A DNA stretch of 64,000 bases from Pedobacter chitinilyticus (GTDB lineage: Bacteria > Bacteroidota > Bacteroidia > Sphingobacteriales > Sphingobacteriaceae): positions 270,998 through 334,997 of the forward strand of contig NZ_QMHN01000007.1 of NCBI RefSeq assembly GCF_003313385.1, in the 5' to 3' direction. Under the pieces are notes generated by a model. It was not told the DNA's origin, did not search any database, and saw nothing but the letters and a program-made list of their open reading frames with translations. Of the stretch, positions 50,376 to 58,125 are shown one piece after another (the stretch's first letter is position 1; every line of letters begins with the position of its first letter). The position numbers and the translations under genes are program-made.

Positions 50376-50714
50376 TTAAGAGAAATTAGGAGGGGGTGTT
50401 GGCACCGAAGGATGGTATGGGTCTACATAGCGCCGCGAGTGCTCGATAAAGCTACTCGGTACGCCACAATCTAAATCCAAGTGAACGTAGTTAAGGTCAA
50501 ATTTTTGGAACGTCATTTTATAGTCTACAAACTTTACGCTTGATTTTCCCTTATCATCGCCGCTGTTTTCATTTTCCAACTGCATGATTACAGAAACCAT
50601 AAAATCTTCGTCCAAATGCTTGAAAAACATAGGCGCAGCAGAAATTACCATCTTCGACGCGAAAACGCACATAAAAATAGCAACTACCAAAAGCTTATAT
50701 TTTCTTAGCTTCAT
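50376..50714 (-). CDS. Small exported protein of unknown function
   Basis: 112 residues with a hydrophobic N-terminus (KLLVVAIFMCVFASKMVISA) that reads as a signal peptide or anchor. The remainder is polar and ends in a proline-rich tail PYHPSVPTPPPNFS. No family is recognised. It is 80 bp upstream of the SulP gene on the same strand, so it may be transcribed with the SulP-carbonic-anhydrase pair, although a palindrome lies between. The reading frame is complete and ordinary in composition. Confidence 0.55.
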   Translation of the reverse strand: MKLRKYKLLVVAIFMCVFASKMVISAAPMFFKHLDEDFMVSVIMQLENENSGDDKGKSSVKFVDYKMTFQKFDLNYVHLDLDCGVPSSFIEHSRRYVDPYHPSVPTPPPNFS

Positions 50715-50893
50715 TTTTTCAAATCTTCTTTTTCAGATTTTTCAAAAGTAATTCCGAAAACCCTTAAATTCAAAATTTATTACGTAATAAATTTGTAATA
50801 TAAAGATTTTGTGCTGTGGAAATCAAAATTATTGGGCATTTTCAAACTTTATTTACTTTTGAGCTTTTCTTATACATATCGAAGCAAAATTTA

Positions 50894-52129
50894 ATGAGGA
50901 TTTTTTTTATTTGTTTACTAACTATATTGCCTCTCTTTGTGTTGGCGCAGAATAATAATGCCCCTTCATCCTATGATATACACGACATTAAGATTACTGG
51001 ATATCTGCAAACACAGTTCCAAGTAGCCCAATCACCAGGTATATTTTCATGGTCGGGAGGCGACTTTAGCCAAAACTCTGCTAGCCGTTTTATGCTTAGA
51101 CGTGGGCGTTTAAAGGTAGATCGTGTAGACAAATTTTCTTCGGTAGTATTTCAGCTGGATGGTACGCAAGATGGTCTTCGCATTATGGATGCCTTTATTC
51201 AATTCCATAGTCCCGAAGACAAATCATTGCTTGTTACCGCTGGTTTGTTTAACAGACCATTTGGCTATTCCATCGTTTATTCTTCTGGTTACAGAGATTT
51301 TCCTGAAAGGGCTCGAGTTTTCCAAACTTTAATGCCACGTGAAAGGGATTTGGGTGCAATGATTAGTTACAGACCCAAAAAAATGCTTCACTTTGTGACT
51401 GCCGAATTAGCGGTAGTTAACGGTAGCGGACTTAATGCCAAAGATTACGACTCTAACAAAGACATCATTGGAAACCTCAACTTTAAATTTGACAGCTTAG
51501 CCAATAAAAAATTTCACTTAGGATTTGGTGGATCTATTTATAAAGGCACGGTTAGAAGCAATACCGATACCTATCTAAAACCGATTGAAAATGGTTTTGC
51601 AAGCGTTACAGATGCAAATAACGTAGGTTATAATTTCCGAAGAGATTATTATGGTGCCAATCTTCAGCTTGAATACAACAACTCTTTTGGAACCACGTCG
51701 CTCAAATCGGAATATATCCAAGGTAAACAACCAGGTGTAGCTTCTTCCTCTAGTATCTCGGGATTAGCAGCCAGTCAAAGTTTTGCGGCCCAACCTACCA
51801 CCAATTTATATCTTAGAAATTTTAACGGATATTTTATCTGGTTCACGCAGCAAATTGCAAGTACTAAATTAACTGCCATAGTAGGTTATGATGTTTATGA
51901 TCCGAACACTGATGTTGATGAATCCGAAATTGGAAAAACTGGAAATAATACTACTGCGGGCGACATCAAATTTAGCACTTTAGGCTACGGTATAACCTAT
52001 GCACTTAACGGTCGTTTAAAGCTTACCATTTATAACGAGCATGTACATAATGATGGTACACAATTAGCCAATTACCAAAACGACATTAAGGATAATGTTT
52101 TTACCACTCGCCTCCAGTATCGCTGGTAG
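50894..52129 (+). CDS. OprP/O-like outer-membrane porin
   Basis: 411 residues from the ATG at 50894 (MRIFFICLLTILPLFVLAQ), which gives a clean signal peptide; an earlier GTG at 50816 in frame is not preferred. The protein matches the phosphate-selective porin O/P family: KITGYLQTQFQVA, SRFMLRRGRLKVD, SSVVFQLDGTQDGLRIMDAF, GLFNRPFGYSIVYSSGYRDF, ERARVFQTLMPRERDLGAMI, and a final strand FTTRLQYRW. Members form anion-selective channels, but Bacteroidota members have not been matched to phosphate by sequence alone. It is followed 44 bp later by the acyl-CoA carboxylase gene. Confidence 0.88.
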   Translation: MRIFFICLLTILPLFVLAQNNNAPSSYDIHDIKITGYLQTQFQVAQSPGIFSWSGGDFSQNSASRFMLRRGRLKVDRVDKFSSVVFQLDGTQDGLRIMDAFIQFHSPEDKSLLVTAGLFNRPFGYSIVYSSGYRDFPERARVFQTLMPRERDLGAMISYRPKKMLHFVTAELAVVNGSGLNAKDYDSNKDIIGNLNFKFDSLANKKFHLGFGGSIYKGTVRSNTDTYLKPIENGFASVTDANNVGYNFRRDYYGANLQLEYNNSFGTTSLKSEYIQGKQPGVASSSSISGLAASQSFAAQPTTNLYLRNFNGYFIWFTQQIASTKLTAIVGYDVYDPNTDVDESEIGKTGNNTTAGDIKFSTLGYGITYALNGRLKLTIYNEHVHNDGTQLANYQNDIKDNVFTTRLQYRW

Positions 52130-52173
52130 CGAATATTTTAAATTTTAACCAAATCTATAAACCATATAAACCG

Positions 52174-53715
52174 ATGAACAACAAAATCCAAATCTTAAAA
52201 GATAAAATAGAGGAAGCCCATTTAGGTGGCGGACAAGCTCGTATTGATAGCCAGCACAAAAAAGGTAAACTCACGGCTCGTGAGCGTATTCATTTTTTAA
52301 TGGACGAAGGCAGTTTTGAGGAAATCGGCATGTTGGTGACCCACCGCAGTACCGATTTTGGAATGGAAAGAGAGAAATACCTTGGCGATGGTGTAATTAC
52401 GGGCTATGGCACCGTAAACGGCAGATTGACCTATGTTTTTTCTCAAGACTTTACTGTTTTTGGGGGATCTTTGTCTGAAACCCACGCAGAAAAAATTTGT
52501 AAAATCATGGACATGGCCATGAAAAATGGTGCGCCTATCATTGGCTTAAACGACAGTGGTGGTGCCCGTATCCAAGAGGGTGTTGTTTCCCTGGGTGGTT
52601 ATGCTGATATATTCTATCGTAACGTGCAAGCTTCTGGAGTAGTGCCACAGTTTTCGGCCATTATGGGTCCTTGTGCTGGTGGTGCGGTATATTCTCCTGC
52701 CATTACAGATTTTATTTTAATGGTTGAAAACACCTCGTACATGTTCGTAACTGGACCAAATGTGGTAAAAACAGTTACACACGAAGAAGTGAGTTCCGAA
52801 GAACTAGGTGGTGCCAGTACCCACGCAACCAAATCGGGGGTTACCCATTTTGCTTGTGCCAATGAAATTGATGCCATTAATCACGTTAAAAAACTATTAA
52901 GCTACGTCCCTCAAAACTGCGAGGAAACTCCTCCAGCTATCGCTTATGATTTAGGCAATGAAGAAAGAGCTGGCTTAAACGAACTGCTCCCTTCGAACGC
53001 CAACCAACCTTACGATATCAGAGAGGTCATTGCACAAGTTGCCGACGACGATAGTTTTATGGAAGTGCATGCTGCTTACGCCGAAAATATTGTAGTGGGC
53101 TTTGCCCGACTAGCGGGTCTTAGCATTGGCGTTGTGGCCAATCAGCCAGCTTATTTAGCGGGAGTTTTGGACAATAATGCTTCTGTAAAAGCGGCCAGAT
53201 TTGTACGTTTTTGCGATTGTTTTAACATTCCTTTGTTGGTTTTTGAAGATGTTCCTGGCTTTTTGCCTGGTACCGACCAAGAGTGGAATGGTATTATCAA
53301 TAACGGCGCAAAACTACTATATGCTTTTAGCGAAGCCACCGTTCCTCGTATTACAGTAATTACCCGTAAAGCTTATGGTGGTGCTTACGATGTGATGAAC
53401 TCTAAACACATTGGTGCTGACATGAACTATGCTTGGCCAAGTGCCGAAATTGCCGTGATGGGTGCTAAAGGAGCTGCTGAAATCATCTTTAAAAGAGAAA
53501 TCACTGCAGCCGAAAATCCTGAAGAAAAATGGTTGGAGAAGGAGAAATTATATTCAGATATTTTTGCCAATCCTTACCGTGCTGCAGAACGTGGTTTTGT
53601 TGATGAAGTAATCGAACCATCTAAAACTCGTGAAAAACTAATTAAGGCTTTTAAAATGCTCGAGAACAAGGTCGTAAACACCCCAAGAAAAAAACACGGG
53701 AATATCCCACTGTAA
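52174..53715 (+). CDS. Acyl-CoA carboxylase carboxyltransferase (beta) subunit
   Basis: 513 residues, the length of PccB/MmdA-type subunits. N-terminal carboxyltransferase half: GKLTARERIHFLMDEGSFEE, LNDSGGARIQEGVVSLGGYA, MGPCAGGAVYSPAITDFILM. C-terminal half: VGVVANQPAYLAGVLD, FEDVPGFLPGTDQEW, RITVITRKAYGGAYDVMNSK, SAEIAVMGAKGAAEIIF. It transfers a carboxyl group from biotin to propionyl-CoA or a similar acyl-CoA. The biotin-carboxylase subunit is not in the window. The MFS gene starts 6 bp after its stop. Methylmalonyl-CoA decarboxylase alpha subunit is an alternative name for the same fold. Confidence 0.93.
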   Translation: MNNKIQILKDKIEEAHLGGGQARIDSQHKKGKLTARERIHFLMDEGSFEEIGMLVTHRSTDFGMEREKYLGDGVITGYGTVNGRLTYVFSQDFTVFGGSLSETHAEKICKIMDMAMKNGAPIIGLNDSGGARIQEGVVSLGGYADIFYRNVQASGVVPQFSAIMGPCAGGAVYSPAITDFILMVENTSYMFVTGPNVVKTVTHEEVSSEELGGASTHATKSGVTHFACANEIDAINHVKKLLSYVPQNCEETPPAIAYDLGNEERAGLNELLPSNANQPYDIREVIAQVADDDSFMEVHAAYAENIVVGFARLAGLSIGVVANQPAYLAGVLDNNASVKAARFVRFCDCFNIPLLVFEDVPGFLPGTDQEWNGIINNGAKLLYAFSEATVPRITVITRKAYGGAYDVMNSKHIGADMNYAWPSAEIAVMGAKGAAEIIFKREITAAENPEEKWLEKEKLYSDIFANPYRAAERGFVDEVIEPSKTREKLIKAFKMLENKVVNTPRKKHGNIPL

Positions 53716-53721
53716 TTATAA

Positions 53722-54879
53722 ATGCAAGCATTAAAACGCGCCGATGTAATTTTGATGGCCTTTTGCACAGGTCTCATCGTTGCCAACATCTATTATTGCC
53801 AACCCTTGGTAATTTTAATTGCCAAGGAGTTTAAACTGGCCGAAAGCGAAGCGGGAAGCATCACTTTTTTAACCCAAGCTGGATATGCCATTGGCCTATT
53901 CCTTTTGGTGCCATTAGGCGATATGTTCGAACGTAAAAAACAGATTTTGGTTATCACCGTTTTGGCAATTGTTTCCCTACTAATCGCTGGTTTTTCGCAC
54001 AGTTTTTTCGTACTTGAAATAGCCAGCGTTTTAATTGGCGCTTGTTCTATTGTGCCACAACTTATTCTCCCTCTCACCGCATCTTTAAGTGATGATGAAA
54101 GCCGTGGTCATAACATAGGAATCGTAATGAGCGGTTTATTGGTAGGCATTTTAGCTTCAAGAGCTATTAGCGGAACTGTGGGCGATTTACTAGGCTGGCG
54201 AGCCATGTTCTTAATTGCCGCTGGCATTTGTACTTTGTTGGTAATGTTGATGGCGGTGCGTTTTCCAACAAGCCGTCCTACTTTTACAGGTGGCTACAAA
54301 GAGTTAATGCGATCTATGTTCTCCTATATCAAAACCCAACCCGTTTTAAGAGAAGCATCGATCATCAACTTCTTTGCCTTTATTGTCATCATGGGTTTTT
54401 GGACTACGATGGTGCTTTATCTTTCCAATCCGCCACATCATTTTAGTGCTTATCAAATTGGTTTATTTGGCATTGCTGGTGCCGCTGGCGCATTAGCTGC
54501 TCCATTGGTAGGCAAGTTGAGCGGTGGCGGAAATCCACGAAAAAACTTGATGATAGGCTTTATTTTGGAACTAACCAGTGTGGCATTATTCTATTTCACT
54601 GGCCACAGCGTATTCCTTTTTGTTGTTGGTATTATCTTGATAGATATCGGACAGCAAGCCATTCACGTCACCAATCAAACCCGTATTTACACCCTAGTTC
54701 CCGAAGCCAGGAACCGACTGAACACCATTTTTATGTCGGTGAGCTTTGTAGGTGCAGCCTGTGGTTCAGCATTAGGTTTGTGGCTATGGTCATTAGGAGG
54801 ATGGGCCATGTTCTGCTATGGTATTACGGCAATCATCATCCTAAATATGTTGATTTATCAGTGGTACAAAAAAGCTTAA
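53722..54879 (+). CDS. MFS transporter
   Basis: 385 residues with twelve hydrophobic helices and the major-facilitator loop DMFERKKQILV between helices 2 and 3. The N-terminus MQALKRADVILMAFCTGLIV leads into ANIYYCQPLVILIAKEF, and the resemblance is to drug-proton antiporters of the YnfM/arabinose-efflux type. The substrate is unknown. It begins 6 bp after the acyl-CoA carboxylase gene and ends 4 bp before the acetyltransferase gene, so the three probably form an operon. Confidence 0.9.
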   Translation: MQALKRADVILMAFCTGLIVANIYYCQPLVILIAKEFKLAESEAGSITFLTQAGYAIGLFLLVPLGDMFERKKQILVITVLAIVSLLIAGFSHSFFVLEIASVLIGACSIVPQLILPLTASLSDDESRGHNIGIVMSGLLVGILASRAISGTVGDLLGWRAMFLIAAGICTLLVMLMAVRFPTSRPTFTGGYKELMRSMFSYIKTQPVLREASIINFFAFIVIMGFWTTMVLYLSNPPHHFSAYQIGLFGIAGAAGALAAPLVGKLSGGGNPRKNLMIGFILELTSVALFYFTGHSVFLFVVGIILIDIGQQAIHVTNQTRIYTLVPEARNRLNTIFMSVSFVGAACGSALGLWLWSLGGWAMFCYGITAIIILNMLIYQWYKKA

Positions 54880-54883
54880 ACTC

Positions 54884-55300
54884 TTGAGTGAAACGATTCA
54901 AATAGAACAAATCTTTCCTTCGCTTACTTGGCGAATTAGGCAACAAGCTATGTATCCCGAAAAGGAAATCACAGACATGGAATTAGCTGATGATTTTGAA
55001 GGCACCCATTTCGGTCTATACTTTAACCATGAACTTACGGCAGTAGTTTCTTTATTCGTAAAGGATGGTATTGCACAATTCAGGAAAATGGCCGTGCTTC
55101 CATCCAAGCAAGGAAATGGGTTAGGGAAATTATTGCTGAAATATGTAATAGACTACTGTAACCAACAACCAGTTCAACTGCTTTGGTGCAATGCCAGAAC
55201 AAGTGCTATTGGCTTTTATACAAAAATTGGTTTCGTTACTGAAGGAGTACCTTACCAACGAAACCAACTGGAATACATTAAAATGCAGCTTATTTTTTAG
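54884..55300 (+). CDS. GNAT-family N-acetyltransferase
   Basis: 138 residues from a TTG start at 54884 (MSETIQIEQIFPSLTWRIRQ); no ATG precedes the conserved part. The acetyl-CoA-binding region is FRKMAVLPSKQGNGLGKLLL (about 66-85), with the QGNGLGK loop in place of the usual Q/RxxGxG/A. LLWCNARTSAIGFYTKIGF completes the fold. The acceptor is unknown. It starts 4 bp after the MFS gene and overlaps the 3' end of the convergent membrane-protein gene by 11 bp. Confidence 0.88.
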   Translation: MSETIQIEQIFPSLTWRIRQQAMYPEKEITDMELADDFEGTHFGLYFNHELTAVVSLFVKDGIAQFRKMAVLPSKQGNGLGKLLLKYVIDYCNQQPVQLLWCNARTSAIGFYTKIGFVTEGVPYQRNQLEYIKMQLIF

Positions 55301-55691
55301 GCAGCGTTTTATTCAAATCCATCACAGGAGTTAAACCTTCTGAGGGTACATAAATAATTTGTGGCAAGCTCCCTTTATCTGCTAATTTTTCTAAAGTTCT
55401 AATAAACAGATACTGATTATAAGTAGCAGACAAGGTGCCATTTTCCACTTTCATCGCCTCTGCCATCCCTTTGGCTCTTTCTATTTCGGCAGCTGCATTT
55501 AATTTCTCCGCTTCCAAACGAGCTTTGGCTTCTTCAACCAAAATTCTGCGGTTTTGTTCTGCCTTGGCCATCTCAGCTTTACCTGCCATTTCTTGTTGCC
55601 AAACATTATATCTCGGCAGGCCCCACATTAAAGCTACAATCACCATTAAAACAAAAAGAGCCACTGGAATAAAAATCTTGATTACGTTCAT
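55290..55691 (-). CDS. Membrane protein resembling an SPFH/prohibitin tail without the SPFH domain
   Basis: 133 residues: one membrane helix (about 5-24, IFIPVALFVLMVIVALMWGL), then an Ala/Glu-rich coiled coil (about 35-80, LVEEAKARLEAEKLNAAAEI, then ERAKGMAEAMKVENG), then YLFIRTLEKLADKGSLPQII and YVPSEGL. The coil and the terminal Y-L-x-L-E...LP-x-IY-V-P-x-G block match the C-terminal part of stomatin/prohibitin/HflK proteins. The SPFH (band 7) core that normally lies between helix and coil is absent. It probably oligomerises in the inner membrane; function unknown. Convergent with the GNAT gene. Confidence 0.7.
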   Translation of the reverse strand: MNVIKIFIPVALFVLMVIVALMWGLPRYNVWQQEMAGKAEMAKAEQNRRILVEEAKARLEAEKLNAAAEIERAKGMAEAMKVENGTLSATYNQYLFIRTLEKLADKGSLPQIIYVPSEGLTPVMDLNKTLPKK

Positions 55692-55808
55692 AAATATTGA
55701 GTTTTAGAGTTTGTTTAATATAATGATTTTCCTGTCAAAAATCAAGAAAATGGTTCCATTATAAGCCTTTAATATGTACATTTACCGCCACACATATATT
55801 AAAAAACT

Positions 55809-56927
55809 ATGGCAAAGAAAAAAGACGAAAATAAAAAACATGTGCCTGTAGTTACCAAAAAATCGCTACAGTTTTTCGAAAAATATATCAATAATGCTGC
55901 ACCAACTGGATACGAGTGGGAAGGTCAAAAACTTTGGTTAGAATATCTAAAACCTTATGTTGACGAGCATTTTGTAGACAACTATGGTACAGCTGTAGGT
56001 GTAATTAATCCTAAAGCCGAATATAAAGTAGTAATTGAAGCACATGCCGATGAAATTTCTTGGTATGTGAATTACATTACCAATGATGGTTTGATCTACG
56101 TTATCCGCAATGGAGGCTCTGATCACCAAATTGCACCTTCAAAACGTGTAAATATCCATACTGAAAAAGGCTATGTAAAAGCTGTTTTTGGTTGGCCAGC
56201 TATCCACACCCGCCATGGCGAAAAAGAACAAACGCCAGAGCTTAAAAACATTTTCTTGGATTGCGGATGTACCACTAAAGAAGAAGTAGAAGCCTTAGGT
56301 GTACATGTGGGTTGTGTAATTACCTACGAAGACGAATTTATGGTGCTAAATGACCGTTACTATGTTGGTCGTGCCTTAGATAACCGTGCGGGTGGTTTTA
56401 TGATTGCTGAGGTAGCTCGTTTATTAAAAGAGAACAAGAAAAAACTACCTTTTGGTTTATATATCGTGAACTCTGTACAAGAGGAAATTGGTTTACGCGG
56501 TGCCGAAATGATCGCTGATCGTATTAAGCCTAACGTAGCCATCGTGACTGATGTAACCCACGATACGACCACGCCAATGATTAACAAAATTACACAAGGC
56601 GATTTATCAGCAGGCAAAGGCCCAGTGGTATCATATGCTCCAGCAGTACAAACAAATTTGAATAAGTTGTTAATCAAAACTGCTGAAAAAGCGGGCATTC
56701 CATTCCAACGCCAAGCTTCATCACGTTCTACAGGAACGGATACCGATGCTTTCGCCTATTCTAATGGAGGTGTTCCTTCGGCATTAATCTCCTTGCCTTT
56801 ACGTTACATGCACACTACCGTGGAAATGGTACACAAAGAAGATGTGGACAATGTGATCAGCTTAATTTACGAAAGTTTATTAGCCATTAAAGATGGACAG
56901 GATTTTAGAGAATTCTCAAAAATCTAA
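55809..56927 (+). CDS. M42-family metallopeptidase
   Basis: 372 residues. It has the M42 co-catalytic dinuclear site: His79 in EAHADEI, Asp191 in LDNRAGG, Glu225/Glu226 in QEEIGLRG (general base and ligand), Asp248 in IVTDVTHD, and His335 in RYMHTTVEM. The insertion after residue 85 is the usual beta-rich dimerisation domain. M42 enzymes are large oligomeric aminopeptidases (TET/FrvX group) that trim peptides in the cytoplasm; some are annotated as endoglucanases by mistake. N-terminal MAKKKDENKKHVPV is basic and non-signal. A terminator follows at 56941. Confidence 0.93.
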   Translation: MAKKKDENKKHVPVVTKKSLQFFEKYINNAAPTGYEWEGQKLWLEYLKPYVDEHFVDNYGTAVGVINPKAEYKVVIEAHADEISWYVNYITNDGLIYVIRNGGSDHQIAPSKRVNIHTEKGYVKAVFGWPAIHTRHGEKEQTPELKNIFLDCGCTTKEEVEALGVHVGCVITYEDEFMVLNDRYYVGRALDNRAGGFMIAEVARLLKENKKKLPFGLYIVNSVQEEIGLRGAEMIADRIKPNVAIVTDVTHDTTTPMINKITQGDLSAGKGPVVSYAPAVQTNLNKLLIKTAEKAGIPFQRQASSRSTGTDTDAFAYSNGGVPSALISLPLRYMHTTVEMVHKEDVDNVISLIYESLLAIKDGQDFREFSKI

Positions 56928-56940
56928 TCAAAATAACAAG

Positions 56941-56967
56941 AGGCCTGAAAATTATTCAGGCCTTTTT
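56941..56967 (+). terminator. Terminator after the M42 peptidase gene
   Basis: AGGCCTGAA and TTCAGGCCT with loop AATTA, followed by TTTTTC, 13 bp after the stop codon. Confidence 0.9.
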
Positions 56968-56984
56968 CATATAAGTTAATTCCC

Positions 56985-57052
56985 CTATGTGGTTCATTTA
57001 ATTAAAAAATATAACCACATAGACACATAGAAAACGCTATAGCATTAACAAA
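56985..57052. repeat. CTATGTG hairpin plus tail, copy 2
   Basis: CTATGTGGTT and AACCACATAG pair around an AT-rich loop, followed by ACACATAG and TATAGCATTAACAAA. The same pattern appears at 47621-47675. Confidence 0.6.
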
Positions 57053-57091
57053 ATTTCATAGTTCATCCATCCTTATTTAAAAAATATTTGA

Positions 57092-57118
57092 ATATACGTA
57101 TTCAACTACGTAGTTTTG
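57092..57118 (+). promoter_or_regulatory. GNAT-marR promoter with two TACGTA palindromes
   Basis: ATACGTAT (57094-57101) and the 12-bp palindrome AACTACGTAGTT (57104-57115) have centres 12 bp apart and overlap the -7 box TAGTTTTG (57111-57118). The ATG is only 6 bp after the box. Because a MarR-type gene is the second gene of the operon, this is a likely autoregulatory operator. Confidence 0.6.
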
Positions 57119-57124
57119 TACATT

Positions 57125-57610
57125 ATGAATATAACCATTGTTCCAATTTACAATAATGACAGCGAGGCTGTGATTAATATCATTTTACCCATACAACAAA
57201 ATGAGTTCAATATCGCCATTGGGATCAAAGATCAACAAGACCTTTTAACCATCGAAGAATTCTACCATCAAGGTGGAGGGCATTTTTGGGGCGCTAAAAT
57301 TGACGGAGAATTGGTAGGAACCATCGGGCTTATCAAATGCAGTGACGATTTTGGAGCCATTAGAAAGATGTTTGTGAAAAAAGAATACCGAGGCAAAGAA
57401 TATGGTATTGCACAGCTTTTATTGGAGACTTTAATGGCTTATAGCAAAGAAATTGGCTTAAAAAGCCTATACTTGGGAACCAAAGATGTTTTACAGGCGG
57501 CGTTGCGTTTTTACGAAAAAAATGGCTTTTCGCTTATTGAAAAGGGCGAATTACCAAAAGCTTTCCCAATTATGCCTGTAGACAATGTCTTTTGTCGTTT
57601 ATCATTCTAA
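57125..57610 (+). CDS. GNAT-family N-acetyltransferase (MarR-linked)
   Basis: 161 residues from the ATG at 57125; an upstream TTG lies in the -7 box and is ignored. The fold is clear: FWGAKIDGELVGTIGLIKCS, then IRKMFVKKEYRGKEYGIAQL, where RGKEYG replaces the R-G-x-G-x-G/A acetyl-CoA loop, then LYLGTKDVLQAALRFYEKNG. The acceptor molecule is unknown. The marR gene begins 9 bp after the stop, so regulator and enzyme share a transcript. The promoter has two palindromes that may bind MarR. Confidence 0.9.
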   Translation: MNITIVPIYNNDSEAVINIILPIQQNEFNIAIGIKDQQDLLTIEEFYHQGGGHFWGAKIDGELVGTIGLIKCSDDFGAIRKMFVKKEYRGKEYGIAQLLLETLMAYSKEIGLKSLYLGTKDVLQAALRFYEKNGFSLIEKGELPKAFPIMPVDNVFCRLSF

Positions 57611-57619
57611 CAGGTAAAA

Positions 57620-58108
57620 ATGAATATTATCAATAGTGTAGGTGCTTTAGCTTTGTCAACTCGTTTACAAGTATTAAGTGAACAGTTACGTAAAGACGGT
57701 GCCTTATTATACAAGGAATACGACATCAATTTTGAGCCTAAATGGTTTCCTGTGATTTACACGCTTCATCAGAAAAAAGCATTAAGTGTGGTCGAAATTG
57801 CAACAGAAATTGGCTACAGCCATCCGTCGACCATTAGTTTGTTAAAAGAATTAGAAAAAGAAAAAATTGTTCAATCCAAAAAGGACAAGGCCGATGAGCG
57901 CAAACGAATCATTTCTTTAAATGCAAAAGGCGAAGAGCTGATTGTAAAAATGCTTCCCGTTTGGTCTATCATTAACAGCGCCTTAGAAGAAATCATCGAT
58001 AACGAGAACAACCTATTGAAAGCCATTAACGAAGCCGAAGAGAAAATCAAAAGATCAAGTTTCTTTCAACGGGCACTAATTTTAAAAGAAAAAGCAGGGT
58101 TAAAATAA
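57620..58108 (+). CDS. MarR-family transcriptional regulator
   Basis: 162 residues. It has the winged-helix core: FPVIYTLHQKKALSVVEIAT, recognition helix region YSHPSTISLLKELEKEKIVQ, and wing DKADERKRIISLNAKGEEL. Helical dimerisation parts at both ends are present (residues 1-30 and 110-160). MarR proteins bind palindromes as dimers and often control enzymes that modify small molecules. It forms an operon with the GNAT gene; the candidate operators lie at 57094-57115. The stop is 18 bp from the 3' end of the convergent barrel gene. Confidence 0.92.
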   Translation: MNIINSVGALALSTRLQVLSEQLRKDGALLYKEYDINFEPKWFPVIYTLHQKKALSVVEIATEIGYSHPSTISLLKELEKEKIVQSKKDKADERKRIISLNAKGEELIVKMLPVWSIINSALEEIIDNENNLLKAINEAEEKIKRSSFFQRALILKEKAGLK

Positions 58109-58125
58109 TTGGTGAGGATGGTTGT

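Noticed and set aside
55809..56927. Endoglucanase (cellulase M) label for the M42 protein
   Set aside because: The metal ligands and fold are those of M42 aminopeptidases; the cellulase name is a historical annotation.
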